Assembly: GCA_963724735.1 (NCBI GenBank)
Contig: CAVRVX010000034.1
Span: 62,001 to 126,000 of the forward strand
DNA length: 64,000 bases
Direction: 5' to 3'
From: Rhodoplanes sp963724735
GTDB lineage: Bacteria > Pseudomonadota > Alphaproteobacteria > Rhizobiales > Xanthobacteraceae
Part shown: positions 33,172-40,833 of the stretch, piece by piece
How positions within the stretch are numbered: the first letter of the stretch is position 1
Layout of the letters: each line of letters starts with the position of its first letter
Notes under the pieces: model-generated
Told to the model about the DNA's origin: nothing
The model's database searches: none
The model's input: only the letters and a program-made list of their open reading frames with translations
Made by a program: the position numbers and the translations under genes

Positions 33172-33795
33172 TCATCTCCGCCGCACCGCCTTGACGATCT
33201 GATCGATGACCGAGGGAGCGAGCTGGCCGGCGGGCGGCGCGCCGCCGCCGATCACTTTCTCGATCGTGCGTCCGCCGACATAGACGCCGAGCACGCCAAA
33301 CCGCGCCATCCAGTAGGTTGTGAGAAGACCCTGCGCCGACAGCACGAATGTCGCGATATGATTGCCGCCGGACAAGAGTTCGCCGAACGCGATCACCCAT
33401 ACCGCGACGCATTCGAGCACAAGCTCCAACGCATAGATCGGCCGCCACCAGCGTTGCACGGCGTCGCCCGCAACCGCCTCCGCCCGCATCGTCATATTCA
33501 CTGCGTCGAGCGCCCGCATATTCGCGTCGGCTTCCGCCCTGGCGATCTCCGCCAGCGCCGGCCATTTGGCCGCGGCTTCGGCGTCCGCGGCCGAGAGCTT
33601 CGCCTGCAGCTCGCCAGCAGGCGCGGTCTTGAGCGCGTCGTTGACGGCATCCGGCGCTGCCGGAACGCCGAGCGTACCCGCAAGCACGCCGCCGACCGCA
33701 TCTCCGATCATGCCGCCAAGCGGGCCGCCCAGCGCAGTGCCGATGATCGGCGCGCCGGCCTTGATCAACGCGCCGCCGAGCGATTGCCAGTTCAT
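33172..33795 (-). CDS. Holin of the 3TMs (phage/GTA) type
   Basis: 207 residues from ATG 33795, overlapping the endolysin stop in ATGA. The N terminus (LGGALIKAGAPIIGTALGGPLGGMIG) is glycine-rich and hydrophobic; the middle is alanine-rich and charged; two more membrane helices follow around YALELVLECVAVWVIAFGELL and the ATFVLSAQGLLTTYWMARFGVLGVYVG segment. RWWRPIYA before the second helix is characteristic of the three-membrane-segment holin family seen in prophages. It would let the endolysin cross the inner membrane. Confidence 0.85.
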   Translation of the reverse strand: MNWQSLGGALIKAGAPIIGTALGGPLGGMIGDAVGGVLAGTLGVPAAPDAVNDALKTAPAGELQAKLSAADAEAAAKWPALAEIARAEADANMRALDAVNMTMRAEAVAGDAVQRWWRPIYALELVLECVAVWVIAFGELLSGGNHIATFVLSAQGLLTTYWMARFGVLGVYVGGRTIEKVIGGGAPPAGQLAPSVIDQIVKAVRRR

Positions 33796-34694
33796 GGGTG
33801 CACCCTTTCCTGCTCGGCGATCCCATCGATCGTTCCCGCAACGCGTCCCTTGATGTGCGCCAGCACAGCGGCAAGGTCGGTCTCGAGATGCTCTCCGAGC
33901 GCCGCGGCGTAGGCTCTTGCGCGCTCGCCATGCTTCCGCCACGCCCACCACAGCGCGAGCACGAGCGCCGCGAGCGCAAGCGCGCCGAGCCCGACGCCCA
34001 GCCACATGCTCCAATCCCAGCTCGCGACATCGCTCGTGGCCGCGCCACCGCCGGCGGCGCCGCTCCCGGCGGCTGCGCCGCCGGCGCCCCGCCCCGCGCG
34101 CCTCGCGTTCGCCCGCGCCCCGAAACGCTCCTTCTTGAGCGCGCCGGCGATATCGACGACGCCCTCCGCCTCGAGGCACATCTTGACGCCGATCGCCTCC
34201 ATGCGGGCGTTGCGCGCGAGCCAACCGCGGCCGAAGGCGTAGTAGGTTCTGAGCGAGCGATAAAAGCTCGCACGCCTTGCGCAGGCGCGCTTGACGACGC
34301 CGGCCTTGTCGGCGGAGCGCGACGCGAGCGCCGCGAGGGCGGCCGGATCGCGCGTGCTGGCGCCGAGCGCGGCCGCCATAATGGCCGGCGCGCGGCCCGT
34401 GCCGGAATTCACGGCGATGTCGAATACGATCTGATCCGGCCCTTTGGGCCAGAGATCGCCGCGCATCGGCCGCCAGTAATTGCCGGCATAGATATCCTGC
34501 AGCTCGGCCTCGCTGATGTAGCGGACGCTCTGGTTGGGCAGGCCCTTGCGCGCGCGATATTTCGTATATTCCCGCTGGATGATCCCGCGCATGGTCGGAC
34601 CGCCGGGGTCGCGCGGATCATTCGTCCAGCCGCCTTCCTCGCGCAGCGTGTTGGCGAGGCAGCGCGGATAGTTCGTTTGCATACATGTCTCCAT
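33792..34694 (-). CDS. Phage-type endolysin, glycoside hydrolase family 108, membrane-anchored
   Basis: 300 residues. The N-terminal domain (1 to about 180) has the family motif REEGGWTNDPRDPGGPTMRG, where the first Glu is the expected catalytic acid of GH108 muramidases, followed by a peptidoglycan-binding-like region. A Gly/Ala linker (about 205-228) and one membrane helix (MWLGVGLGALALAALVLALWWAW) follow, then a helical tail. It would cleave the glycan strands of peptidoglycan. It overlaps the holin by four bases. A C-terminal membrane anchor is uncommon in classical endolysins but seen in some prophage enzymes. Confidence 0.88.
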   Translation of the reverse strand: METCMQTNYPRCLANTLREEGGWTNDPRDPGGPTMRGIIQREYTKYRARKGLPNQSVRYISEAELQDIYAGNYWRPMRGDLWPKGPDQIVFDIAVNSGTGRAPAIMAAALGASTRDPAALAALASRSADKAGVVKRACARRASFYRSLRTYYAFGRGWLARNARMEAIGVKMCLEAEGVVDIAGALKKERFGARANARRAGRGAGGAAAGSGAAGGGAATSDVASWDWSMWLGVGLGALALAALVLALWWAWRKHGERARAYAAALGEHLETDLAAVLAHIKGRVAGTIDGIAEQERVHP

Positions 34695-34817
34695 GACATA
34701 CGTGCGCCGCGCGCGGGCGCGATTGCCAGAGCGTGCGTCGCAGCTTCTTTCGATCGATGGATGAAGAGCGCCGGATTAGCGCGGAATCAGTGCAGTCCTC
34801 CGAGTGTTTCCACCCGG

Positions 34818-35354
34818 TTAGGCCTGGAGGTATCGACCGGTCGCTAGATCGATGTTCAGCCCCGCGAACAGCGCACCCACGCGCGCTTCGCCGAGCGCGG
34901 CCTTCAGTCCGGCGAGGCCGGCGAGGAACATCGGGCTATCGATCGGGATCGGCCTGTCGCCCGTCGCGGCGCGGTTGCTCAGCGCATGATAGAGCGCGCG
35001 GAGCTCGGCAGAGCCGGAAATCGTCGTAACGATGGCTGCCGTATCGGCCTCCGAAAAAAGCGCAATGAGCGCGTTCGGCGAAAAGGTCGGCGTGCCTCTG
35101 AGCGCGATCACTTCGGCGCGCAGCGCATCCAGTTCGGCCTGGGCGGCGGCGCGCTGCGCGGCTTGCGCCGCGACTTCCGCAAATTGCTGACCGACATAGG
35201 CCGCCAACGCTTCAACGGCGATCGGCGCCGGATCGCCCACTTTATGGCGCGGCGACCCGTCGCCGTTCGCGCCGTCGGTCACCCATTCCTGGACATGCGC
35301 GCCGGACAGCGTGCCGTCGGCATTGCCGCGAATGAGAATTTCGTAAAAAGCCAT
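34818..35354 (-). CDS. Hypothetical phage-tail-associated protein
   Basis: 178 residues. An N-terminal strand-rich part (FYEILIRGNADGTLSGAHVQEW), an alanine-rich helix (VGQQFAEVAAQAAQRAAAQAELDALRAEV) and a C-terminal region with SPMFLAGLAGLKAALGEARV. The order, between tail fibre and endolysin, suggests a tail-fibre assembly or phage accessory protein. I do not recognise the family. Confidence 0.6.
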   Translation of the reverse strand: MAFYEILIRGNADGTLSGAHVQEWVTDGANGDGSPRHKVGDPAPIAVEALAAYVGQQFAEVAAQAAQRAAAQAELDALRAEVIALRGTPTFSPNALIALFSEADTAAIVTTISGSAELRALYHALSNRAATGDRPIPIDSPMFLAGLAGLKAALGEARVGALFAGLNIDLATGRYLQA

Positions 35355-35370
35355 GGCGGGCCCCTCTTGT

Positions 35371-36380
35371 TCAGACGATGAGCCAGTTTGTCCCGTCGGA
35401 CCACACCGGTGCCTTGTTCGAGCCGCCGCCGGCGACGACCGAAAGCCGCGTCGTCGCGTTGGCGTCGGTCACGCATGCAATCATGCCAATGCCGAGGCTG
35501 GCGGCCGGGAGCGTCGCGACCGTATAGGCATTGACGCGCACCGGGCCGTTGAAGTCGCCGGCGCAGACGGGAGCCACGCCGACGCCGAAATTGCCGACGC
35601 TATCGAACTGACCGGATTCGGTCATCGTTGCGTCGGCGCGCCGCGTGTAGAATTTCAGCACGCCGGTATAAGCGGACGCTTGAACCCCGGCGATCTTGGC
35701 GAACGCAGCAACGTTGGAGCCGGTATACATGCCGGCAAAGACGAGACTTCCGCCCTTTCCGACCGCCGCGGCGGTATTGGAGATAATCGCGAGATTGCCT
35801 TGCGACGGGCTGGTTGAATGGTCCGGCCCTGTGATGATGGCTTCGTTATTCGAATCCGTGTCGGCCGTCTGCGCCCCGCTCGTAACGACCTGAAAAGTCG
35901 CTTGCGGCCTCTGCTTGCTTCCGACCGATCCTCTCTCCGGCGCCGTTGTCATGGAATGCGGCAGACTGGCCTAGCGATCCGTCCGTTCCGGTAAAGCGTG
36001 CGAGCCGCCCGACAGTAGCGCTTCCCGGCAGCCCGATGTTTTGCCGCGCCTGGTCCTTCTGTCCGCTGCTCAATGATTGGCCGCGGGTCCCAGCGGACCG
36101 CCCCGCCATCTCCGGCGACGCGCCAGCGCGACGATGAGGCTGGATCTGCTCGGTCTCGGGAACGACGGGCCGACGCGTACGAATCGCTTCCGCCTGCTGA
36201 AACTGAACAACGGCGTCGGCTTTGCGTTGTAGCCGGTTGTCTCGTCCAAGAGGTAGCGCTTCGATCCAGTCGGCTCCATCCGGCGATGCTTCGAAATGGA
36301 GTTGTCGTCGCCGGTCAGGCCGATCTCGGCGCGATTGCCGCGGCAAGCAGCCTAAGAGGTTGAGCGCTCCCCTCCTCAAG
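35371..36380 (-). pseudogene. Decayed phage tail-fibre gene with several frameshifts
   Basis: The last 190 residues (frame ending at 35371) read as a tail-fibre tip: SQGNLAIISNTAAAV, GQFDSVGNFGVGVAP and VNAYTVATLPAASLGIGMIA, then SVVAGGGSNKAPVWSDGTNW. Upstream, typical tail-fibre blocks lie in other frames: QARQNIGLPGSATVGRLARF then FTGTDGSLGQSAAF in a second frame, LLDETTGYNA and GLTGDDNSI in a third, and FEASPDGADWIEAL again in the second. At least four frame changes are needed; two near 36250-36290 nearly cancel. The 5' part beyond about 36380 is not recognisable. The intact 35371-35952 stretch could still be translated. Confidence 0.65.
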
Positions 36381-36770
36381 TAATTGATCTGGCGAGAAAA
36401 CTCGGTTCGTAATCTTAGGCTGCGCACAGCAATAGGTCAACCATAGCGGCGATCTGAAAGAAGAGCACACGAGTCGAAAAAGGCGTATTGAGACAGAATA
36501 CATGTCTGAAGCCAGGATGATGCGGCGCGTGCGCTGACGTCTTGAGCGTCGGCGGGCTGTGGCCCGCCTTCTGCGGCGAGATATCCGGGGTCTGGAAGTG
36601 GTGGCGCAGGCGATCGGCGGCGGCATTTAAGAAACCCATCAAGCGGGAGCAGGCTCCGGCTCAGATCGGCTCAACGTCCGTTCATTCCCGCGCGAGCAGG
36701 AATCCGCTGTTCTCCCATTTGGGTTCCCGCCTCTCGCGGACAAGCGGATTCTGGTTCGATCCGTCGGATT
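36381..36770. other. Non-coding stretch inside the phage-like remnant
   Basis: About 390 bases without a supportable gene. Its left part may be the missing 5' portion of the tail-fibre gene. It contains a GC-rich seven-base-pair hairpin (GGCGGGC at 36551-36557 with GCCCGCC at 36562-36568) and a repeat-like element at 36684-36751. The layout is consistent with deletion of the tail genes that normally separate DUF2163 from the fibre. Confidence 0.45.
36684..36751. repeat. Degenerate palindromic (REP-like) element
   Basis: ATTCCCGCGCGAGCAGGAAT starts at 36684 and is an imperfect palindrome of the kind ATTCCCGCGA..GCGGGAAT dispersed in many proteobacterial genomes. GAATCCGCT (36700-36708) recurs as its reverse complement AGCGGATTC (36743-36751), with GGGTTCCCGC between. 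It abuts the end of the chimeric gene. Copy number elsewhere cannot be seen. Confidence 0.35.
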
Positions 36771-38012
36771 TCACTGTGAGGCAAACGACAGGCCGATTGC
36801 GACGCCGATGATCAGGACCAGGAACGACAGCGCGGCGACCAACGCGATCGTGCTGTTCGGCACGGTTTCCATCCCCGGCATCGGAGCCATGCCCGCCGCC
36901 GCAGCCTCGCCCGCCATTCCGGCCATGGCCGGCGTTGGCGTCTTCGGGCGGACGGTGGTCATGCCGTGCTTCAATTTCTTCGCGACCAGCCAGTAATTCA
37001 TCGGATAGGCGGCGCAGAGGCCCACCAGCAGCGCCATGCTCATGATGAACCAGAACGCCGGCGAGGACGGATCGTTGCTGCCAAGCACGTTCGCCTTGCC
37101 GATCATCGAGACGATCGAAAACCTGCGGCCATCATTGCCCGGCTTGCCGGGCGAGGGATAGCCGATCACGAAGTCGTTGCCGGGAATGTGCGGAAAGCCG
37201 CGGAAGTTCGTGGCATTGGCGAAGCGGTCGCGACAGGTCGCAAAGAGCTTGTCGCACCCGGCGGTGACGGTGAACGCATCGCCCGGCACGATCGGCTCCG
37301 GGGCCGCCTGCCACAGCGAAAGCGTGACTCCAGAGAGTTCGGCGCGGTGCAGCTTCACTTCGAACGCCGTGCCGGCATTGGCGCCGCCGGAAAACACAAG
37401 CCTCCCTGCAGTGAACCAACCGTCGGCAAAGCTGTCGAGGCCGCTCACGGCAAGCGTGGAAGCGCTCGACAAGGCCGTGACCGTCCCAACGCCGCGATAA
37501 GTCGATTGCGCAAGATCCATCTTGCATCGGGCGTCGCCGAGATCGGCCGTGCAGGCCGCCGTGTAAAGAAGACCGCTCTCCTGGTTGAGACGATCGGCGA
37601 GCGACCGGACCTCCGCGGTGAAGGCGGCGCCCTCGCGGCGCACCTCCCCGAGAACGCCCTTGCCCAGCAACACGTGCAGATCGGGTTCGCTCCAGTCCAC
37701 CAGCCATGTCTCGATGCTGGCCGCATCGTAGCGGCCGGCGGCGAGGTCGGCCTCGGTCAGCGAGTCGTGCATGAGCGCGCCGGACAATTCCGCGCCGTCG
37801 ATCTGCATGCCGAGCCGGTCGGTCGCTTCCGATGCGCTCAGTCCCGCATCGGCGAGACACGGCGTGCCCTCGAGCAAGACGGTCTCGTCGTGGTCGGTGA
37901 AGCCTTGCACGCGGCCGTCGCGCCGCGTGATGAGCCAGCAGCGGCACAGCGTCGTCGCGCCGGATTCGAGCCTGTCTTGCAAGGCAGGCGGTACGCCGCG
38001 CATGCTTTCCAT
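36771..38012 (-). CDS. Chimeric protein: phage/GTA DUF2163 baseplate protein fused to the C-terminal end of a DUF4396 membrane protein
   Basis: 413 residues. Residues 1 to about 292 are a nearly complete DUF2163 (phage_BR0599, GTA g13-type) protein: start MESMRGVPPALQDRLESGAT, then CRCWLITRRDGRVQGFTDHD, cysteines in CTADLGDARCKMDLA and CDKLFATCRDRFANATNFRG, and FPHIPGNDFVIGYPSPGKPG. After PGNDGR, where the family normally ends within a few residues, the frame continues into SSPAFWFIMSMALLVGLCAAYPMNYWLV and a second membrane segment (TIALVAALSFLVLIIGVAIGLSFA) with a Met/Ala/Pro-rich linker. The FWF...YP.NYWLV block is the C-terminal hallmark of DUF4396. Such a fusion is not expected and suggests a deletion joining two genes in frame. 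Confidence 0.7.
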   Translation of the reverse strand: MESMRGVPPALQDRLESGATTLCRCWLITRRDGRVQGFTDHDETVLLEGTPCLADAGLSASEATDRLGMQIDGAELSGALMHDSLTEADLAAGRYDAASIETWLVDWSEPDLHVLLGKGVLGEVRREGAAFTAEVRSLADRLNQESGLLYTAACTADLGDARCKMDLAQSTYRGVGTVTALSSASTLAVSGLDSFADGWFTAGRLVFSGGANAGTAFEVKLHRAELSGVTLSLWQAAPEPIVPGDAFTVTAGCDKLFATCRDRFANATNFRGFPHIPGNDFVIGYPSPGKPGNDGRRFSIVSMIGKANVLGSNDPSSPAFWFIMSMALLVGLCAAYPMNYWLVAKKLKHGMTTVRPKTPTPAMAGMAGEAAAAGMAPMPGMETVPNSTIALVAALSFLVLIIGVAIGLSFASQ

Positions 38013-38075
38013 CCTGTCATTGGGTGACGCCGCGCAGAGCGCGTCCGGCCGCTGTTCACGGTCCGCACCGACGAG

Positions 38076-38717
38076 TCAGGGCTTGATCTCGACCAGCGGG
38101 ATTTTCGGGATGGCCCCCGCCGCAAAAGCCGTGAGATCGACTTCGAGGTAGTCGGTGTCGAAGCGCACCGGCACGTCGAACAGAAACCCCGCCGTCACCG
38201 CCGCGCCGGCGGGAGGAATGTGCGCGCCGAGAAAGGTGACGACGCCGGTCGTCGGATCGCAGGTGAAGTCGATCCCGGCGGACTTCTCCACGCCGGCGAC
38301 CGCGACCCGCACGCTGCCCGTGACCGGCTTTACGATCGGCCGCTGATACGGCGCGTGCACGCCGCCGTAGGTTTTCGCCAGCGCAAACGCCGCCTGCATG
38401 CCGTCGCCCTCGCCGAGCGGCTGGTCGAACGGCGTGGGCGCGCCCGATGCCGCCGACGAATGATCGAGTCGGTCGCGCCAGCGAAAGCCGTACAGTCGGC
38501 CGCGCCGTTCCTCGAAAAACGCGACCACCGCCGAGAGCGCGTCGAACGTCCGCACGCCGTAACCTGCGTCGTAGCGGCGGCGCGAATGGGCCCAACGCGC
38601 ATTGCGCTCCTCGCGGCCGGAGCCGAGCGTGACGACTTCGGTGCGCCGCTCCGGCCCGCCCGCGCTCTTGAGCGCGATGTCGAGCGGAAACAGGACCTCA
38701 TGAAAAGCGGATGGCAT
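38076..38717 (-). CDS. DUF2460 phage/GTA tail protein (g12-like)
   Basis: 213 residues from ATG 38717. The start MPSAFHEVLFPLDIALKSAGGPERRTEVVTLGSGREERNARW, the block GYGVRTFDALSAVVAFFEERRGRLYGFRWRDRLDH, and the end DVPVRFDTDYLEVDL are diagnostic of the DUF2460 family, which in the Rhodobacter gene transfer agent is the product of gene 12 and sits at the tail tip. It precedes the DUF2163 gene by 63 bases, the order seen in GTA and related siphophages. It is the leftmost-transcribed (first) gene of the remnant; no head or packaging gene precedes it. Confidence 0.9.
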   Translation of the reverse strand: MPSAFHEVLFPLDIALKSAGGPERRTEVVTLGSGREERNARWAHSRRRYDAGYGVRTFDALSAVVAFFEERRGRLYGFRWRDRLDHSSAASGAPTPFDQPLGEGDGMQAAFALAKTYGGVHAPYQRPIVKPVTGSVRVAVAGVEKSAGIDFTCDPTTGVVTFLGAHIPPAGAAVTAGFLFDVPVRFDTDYLEVDLTAFAAGAIPKIPLVEIKP

Positions 38718-38873
38718 GGGAGGATCGCTCTGATTTGCCGGTTCCTCGACGAACCGCCGCAGCCCGCGACGGCGCAGCGCAACCCGCGCGCCGCTGGTCA
38801 CGAAACGTTCCGCGTGGTTGACGCGTGTCGCGAAATCGTATCCGTTGCGCCAAAGCCTTAGTCGAACAACCGC

Positions 38874-39512
38874 ATGTTGCGAAAACTCCCGATCATCGGC
38901 GTGCTCGGCTCGGGATCTCCGATTTCGCCCGAGCGCGCGGCCCTCGCGCGCGCGGTCGGCGCTATGGTGGCGCGCCTCGACGCCCATCTCCTCACCGGCG
39001 CAGGTTACGGCGTGATGGAGGCTGCGGCGGAGGGCTTCGTCGCCGTCGAACAGCGGCGCGGCTTGTCGATCGGCATCGTGCCGCGCGATCCGACGGGTCC
39101 GATCAACGCGCCGAACCGCACGCCGGAAGGACGGCCCTACCCCAACCCGTTCGTCGAAGTCGCCGTCTTCACGCCGCTGCCGCCGCGTGTCCTCGACTGG
39201 CGCCATGCGCCCTGTCGCAACCATGTCAATGTGCTGACCTCGCATGCTCTGGTCGCGTTGCCGGGCGCGGACGGCACCCGCAACGAACTCGAAATGGCCG
39301 CCGAGTTCGGGCCGGGCTGCGAGGCTGCGCGCGAGACTTGCGGCATCATCCTGATCGGCCCACGCGAGGAATTTCCGGCGCAGGCCGCCGCCGCCTTCTT
39401 CCATGCCGATAGCATCGAAGAGGCGGAGGGCCGCCTTGCCCTTTTCTTGGGCAAAGCGCCGGCAGACCCGCCGGAGACCCGTCATGACTTCATTCCGCAA
39501 CCTCCTCACTGA
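38874..39512 (+). CDS. LOG-family Rossmann-fold nucleotide-binding protein
   Basis: 212 residues with the GSG fold start (IIGVLGSGSP, residues 7-16) and the LOG-type core TGAGYGVMEAAAEGF. The usual PGGxGTxxE motif of cytokinin-activating phosphoribohydrolases is read as PGADGTRNELEMA, with Gly replaced by Ala and spacing kept. Related proteins include lysine-decarboxylase-like proteins and molybdopterin carrier proteins. It may hydrolyse a nucleotide or merely bind one. It overlaps the P1 peptidase gene by 29 bases, so the two are probably coupled. Confidence 0.82.
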   Translation: MLRKLPIIGVLGSGSPISPERAALARAVGAMVARLDAHLLTGAGYGVMEAAAEGFVAVEQRRGLSIGIVPRDPTGPINAPNRTPEGRPYPNPFVEVAVFTPLPPRVLDWRHAPCRNHVNVLTSHALVALPGADGTRNELEMAAEFGPGCEAARETCGIILIGPREEFPAQAAAAFFHADSIEEAEGRLALFLGKAPADPPETRHDFIPQPPH

Positions 39513-40491
39513 CGTCGCTGGCGTTCGGGTCGGCCATGCCCAGGACGCCCGCCTTGCCTCGGGGGTGACCTGCGTGCTGTTCGATGAGCCAGCGGTCGCT
39601 TCGGTGGATGTGCGCGGCGGCGGCCCTGGCACGCGCGAGACCGATCTGCTCGCGCCTTCGCGCACCGTGCAGTCGATCGACGCGCTCGTGCTCGCCGGCG
39701 GATCGGCCTTCGGACTCGACGCCGCGAGCGGCGTGCAGGCTTGGCTGCGCGAACAGGGCCGCGGCTTCGCGGTTGGGCGGGCGCTCGTGCCGATCGTCCC
39801 CGGCGCGGTCTTGTTCGACCTGTTGAACGGCGGCGACAAAGAATGGGGCCGCTATCCTCCCTATCGCGAGCTTGGTTATGCCGCCGCGGCCGCCGCAGCC
39901 GCTTCGGGCGGCGACGTCCCGCTTGGCAGCGTGGGCGCCGGTACGGGGGCGACGACCGTGAACTACAAGGGCGGGCTCGGATCAGCCGCCGCCCAAACCG
40001 AAGATGGAGTCGTGGTTGGGGCGCTCGCCGCCGTGAATGCATGCGGAAGCGCAGTCGTTGGCGATGGCCCCTGGTTTTGGGCCGCGCCGCTCGAGCAGGA
40101 CCGGGAGTATGGGGGGCACGGCTTTCCTGCGGCGGTGCCGCCCAAGGCGTTGGCGCCGCGGACCAAGGGCGTCATTGCGTCGAGCACCACACTGGTGGTG
40201 GTCGCTACTGACGCCATCCTCACCAAGGCGCAGGCGGAGCGCGTCGCGATGATGGCGCACGACGGTTTCGCCCGGGCGATCTCGCCCGCCCATACGCCGC
40301 TCGACGGGGACTTGGTTTTTGCTGTCGCAGCAGGACGCAAACCTCTGGCCGATCCCGTATTTTGCCTGATGAGACTGGGTGCAGCGGCGGCCCAGGTGGT
40401 TGCCCGCGCCATTGCGCGCGGAATCTACGAGGCGAACGCTCTGGGCTTCCCCGACGCTTTGCCCGCCTATCGCGACAGGTTTCCCGATTAG
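39484..40491 (+). CDS. P1 family peptidase (DmpA-like, N-terminal nucleophile hydrolase)
   Basis: 335 residues from ATG 39484. The family marks are NLLTDVAGVRVGHAQDARLASGVTCVL at the start, VLAGGSAFGLDAASGVQAWL, GSVGAGTGATTVNYKGGLGSA, and the autocleavage region GVIASSTTLVVVATDAILTKAQ, where the new N-terminal Ser/Thr becomes the nucleophile. Enzymes of this family hydrolyse D- or beta-aminopeptides and esters. The protein is expected to self-process into two chains. It is cotranscribed with the LOG-family gene. Confidence 0.92.
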   Translation: MTSFRNLLTDVAGVRVGHAQDARLASGVTCVLFDEPAVASVDVRGGGPGTRETDLLAPSRTVQSIDALVLAGGSAFGLDAASGVQAWLREQGRGFAVGRALVPIVPGAVLFDLLNGGDKEWGRYPPYRELGYAAAAAAAASGGDVPLGSVGAGTGATTVNYKGGLGSAAAQTEDGVVVGALAAVNACGSAVVGDGPWFWAAPLEQDREYGGHGFPAAVPPKALAPRTKGVIASSTTLVVVATDAILTKAQAERVAMMAHDGFARAISPAHTPLDGDLVFAVAAGRKPLADPVFCLMRLGAAAAQVVARAIARGIYEANALGFPDALPAYRDRFPD

Positions 40492-40833
40492 TCTTAGCCG
40501 GCGGAAAAACAACTTGTTTCGCAGCACCTCCAGGGCAAGTCGCCATTGCGCCGCCCTAATTCTTTGCGCTTGTTGCCTCTGGGCCAGATCCGGGAGCGCG
40601 AGTTCGATCAAAGCGGCAGGTTTTTGAACCTGCGAGCGCATTTTAGCTACGACATTTTAGCCACATCGCGTAAGAATCGTTCCCTGAGACGGGGGCCCTT
40701 CTCGCGTTTGGGCGTCAAATGCCGCAGATTGGAATCGCTAAACAGGGCTGAGCGCAGGAATTGACGACGGAATTGGCAGGCCCTTGGACCAAGCCGTCAC
40801 GGGAAATAAGCATAAATACAAGGAGTTAATGCG
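40492..40833. other. Intergenic region upstream of the polysaccharide deacetylase
   Basis: About 340 bases without a supportable gene; short open frames here are not protein-like. It includes an AT-richer pocket (TTTTAGCTACGACATTTTAGCC, about 40640-40665) where a promoter for the deacetylase is plausible, but no clear hexamer pair was identified. Confidence 0.45.

Noticed and set aside
34818..35817. Rightward open frames opposite the phage tail genes
   Set aside because: They contain no phage motif; the leftward frames do, and agree with the order of the block.
36542..36811. Possible small genes on either strand in the gap before the chimeric gene
   Set aside because: No consistent start signal or similarity; the stretch contains palindromic repeat-like sequence instead.
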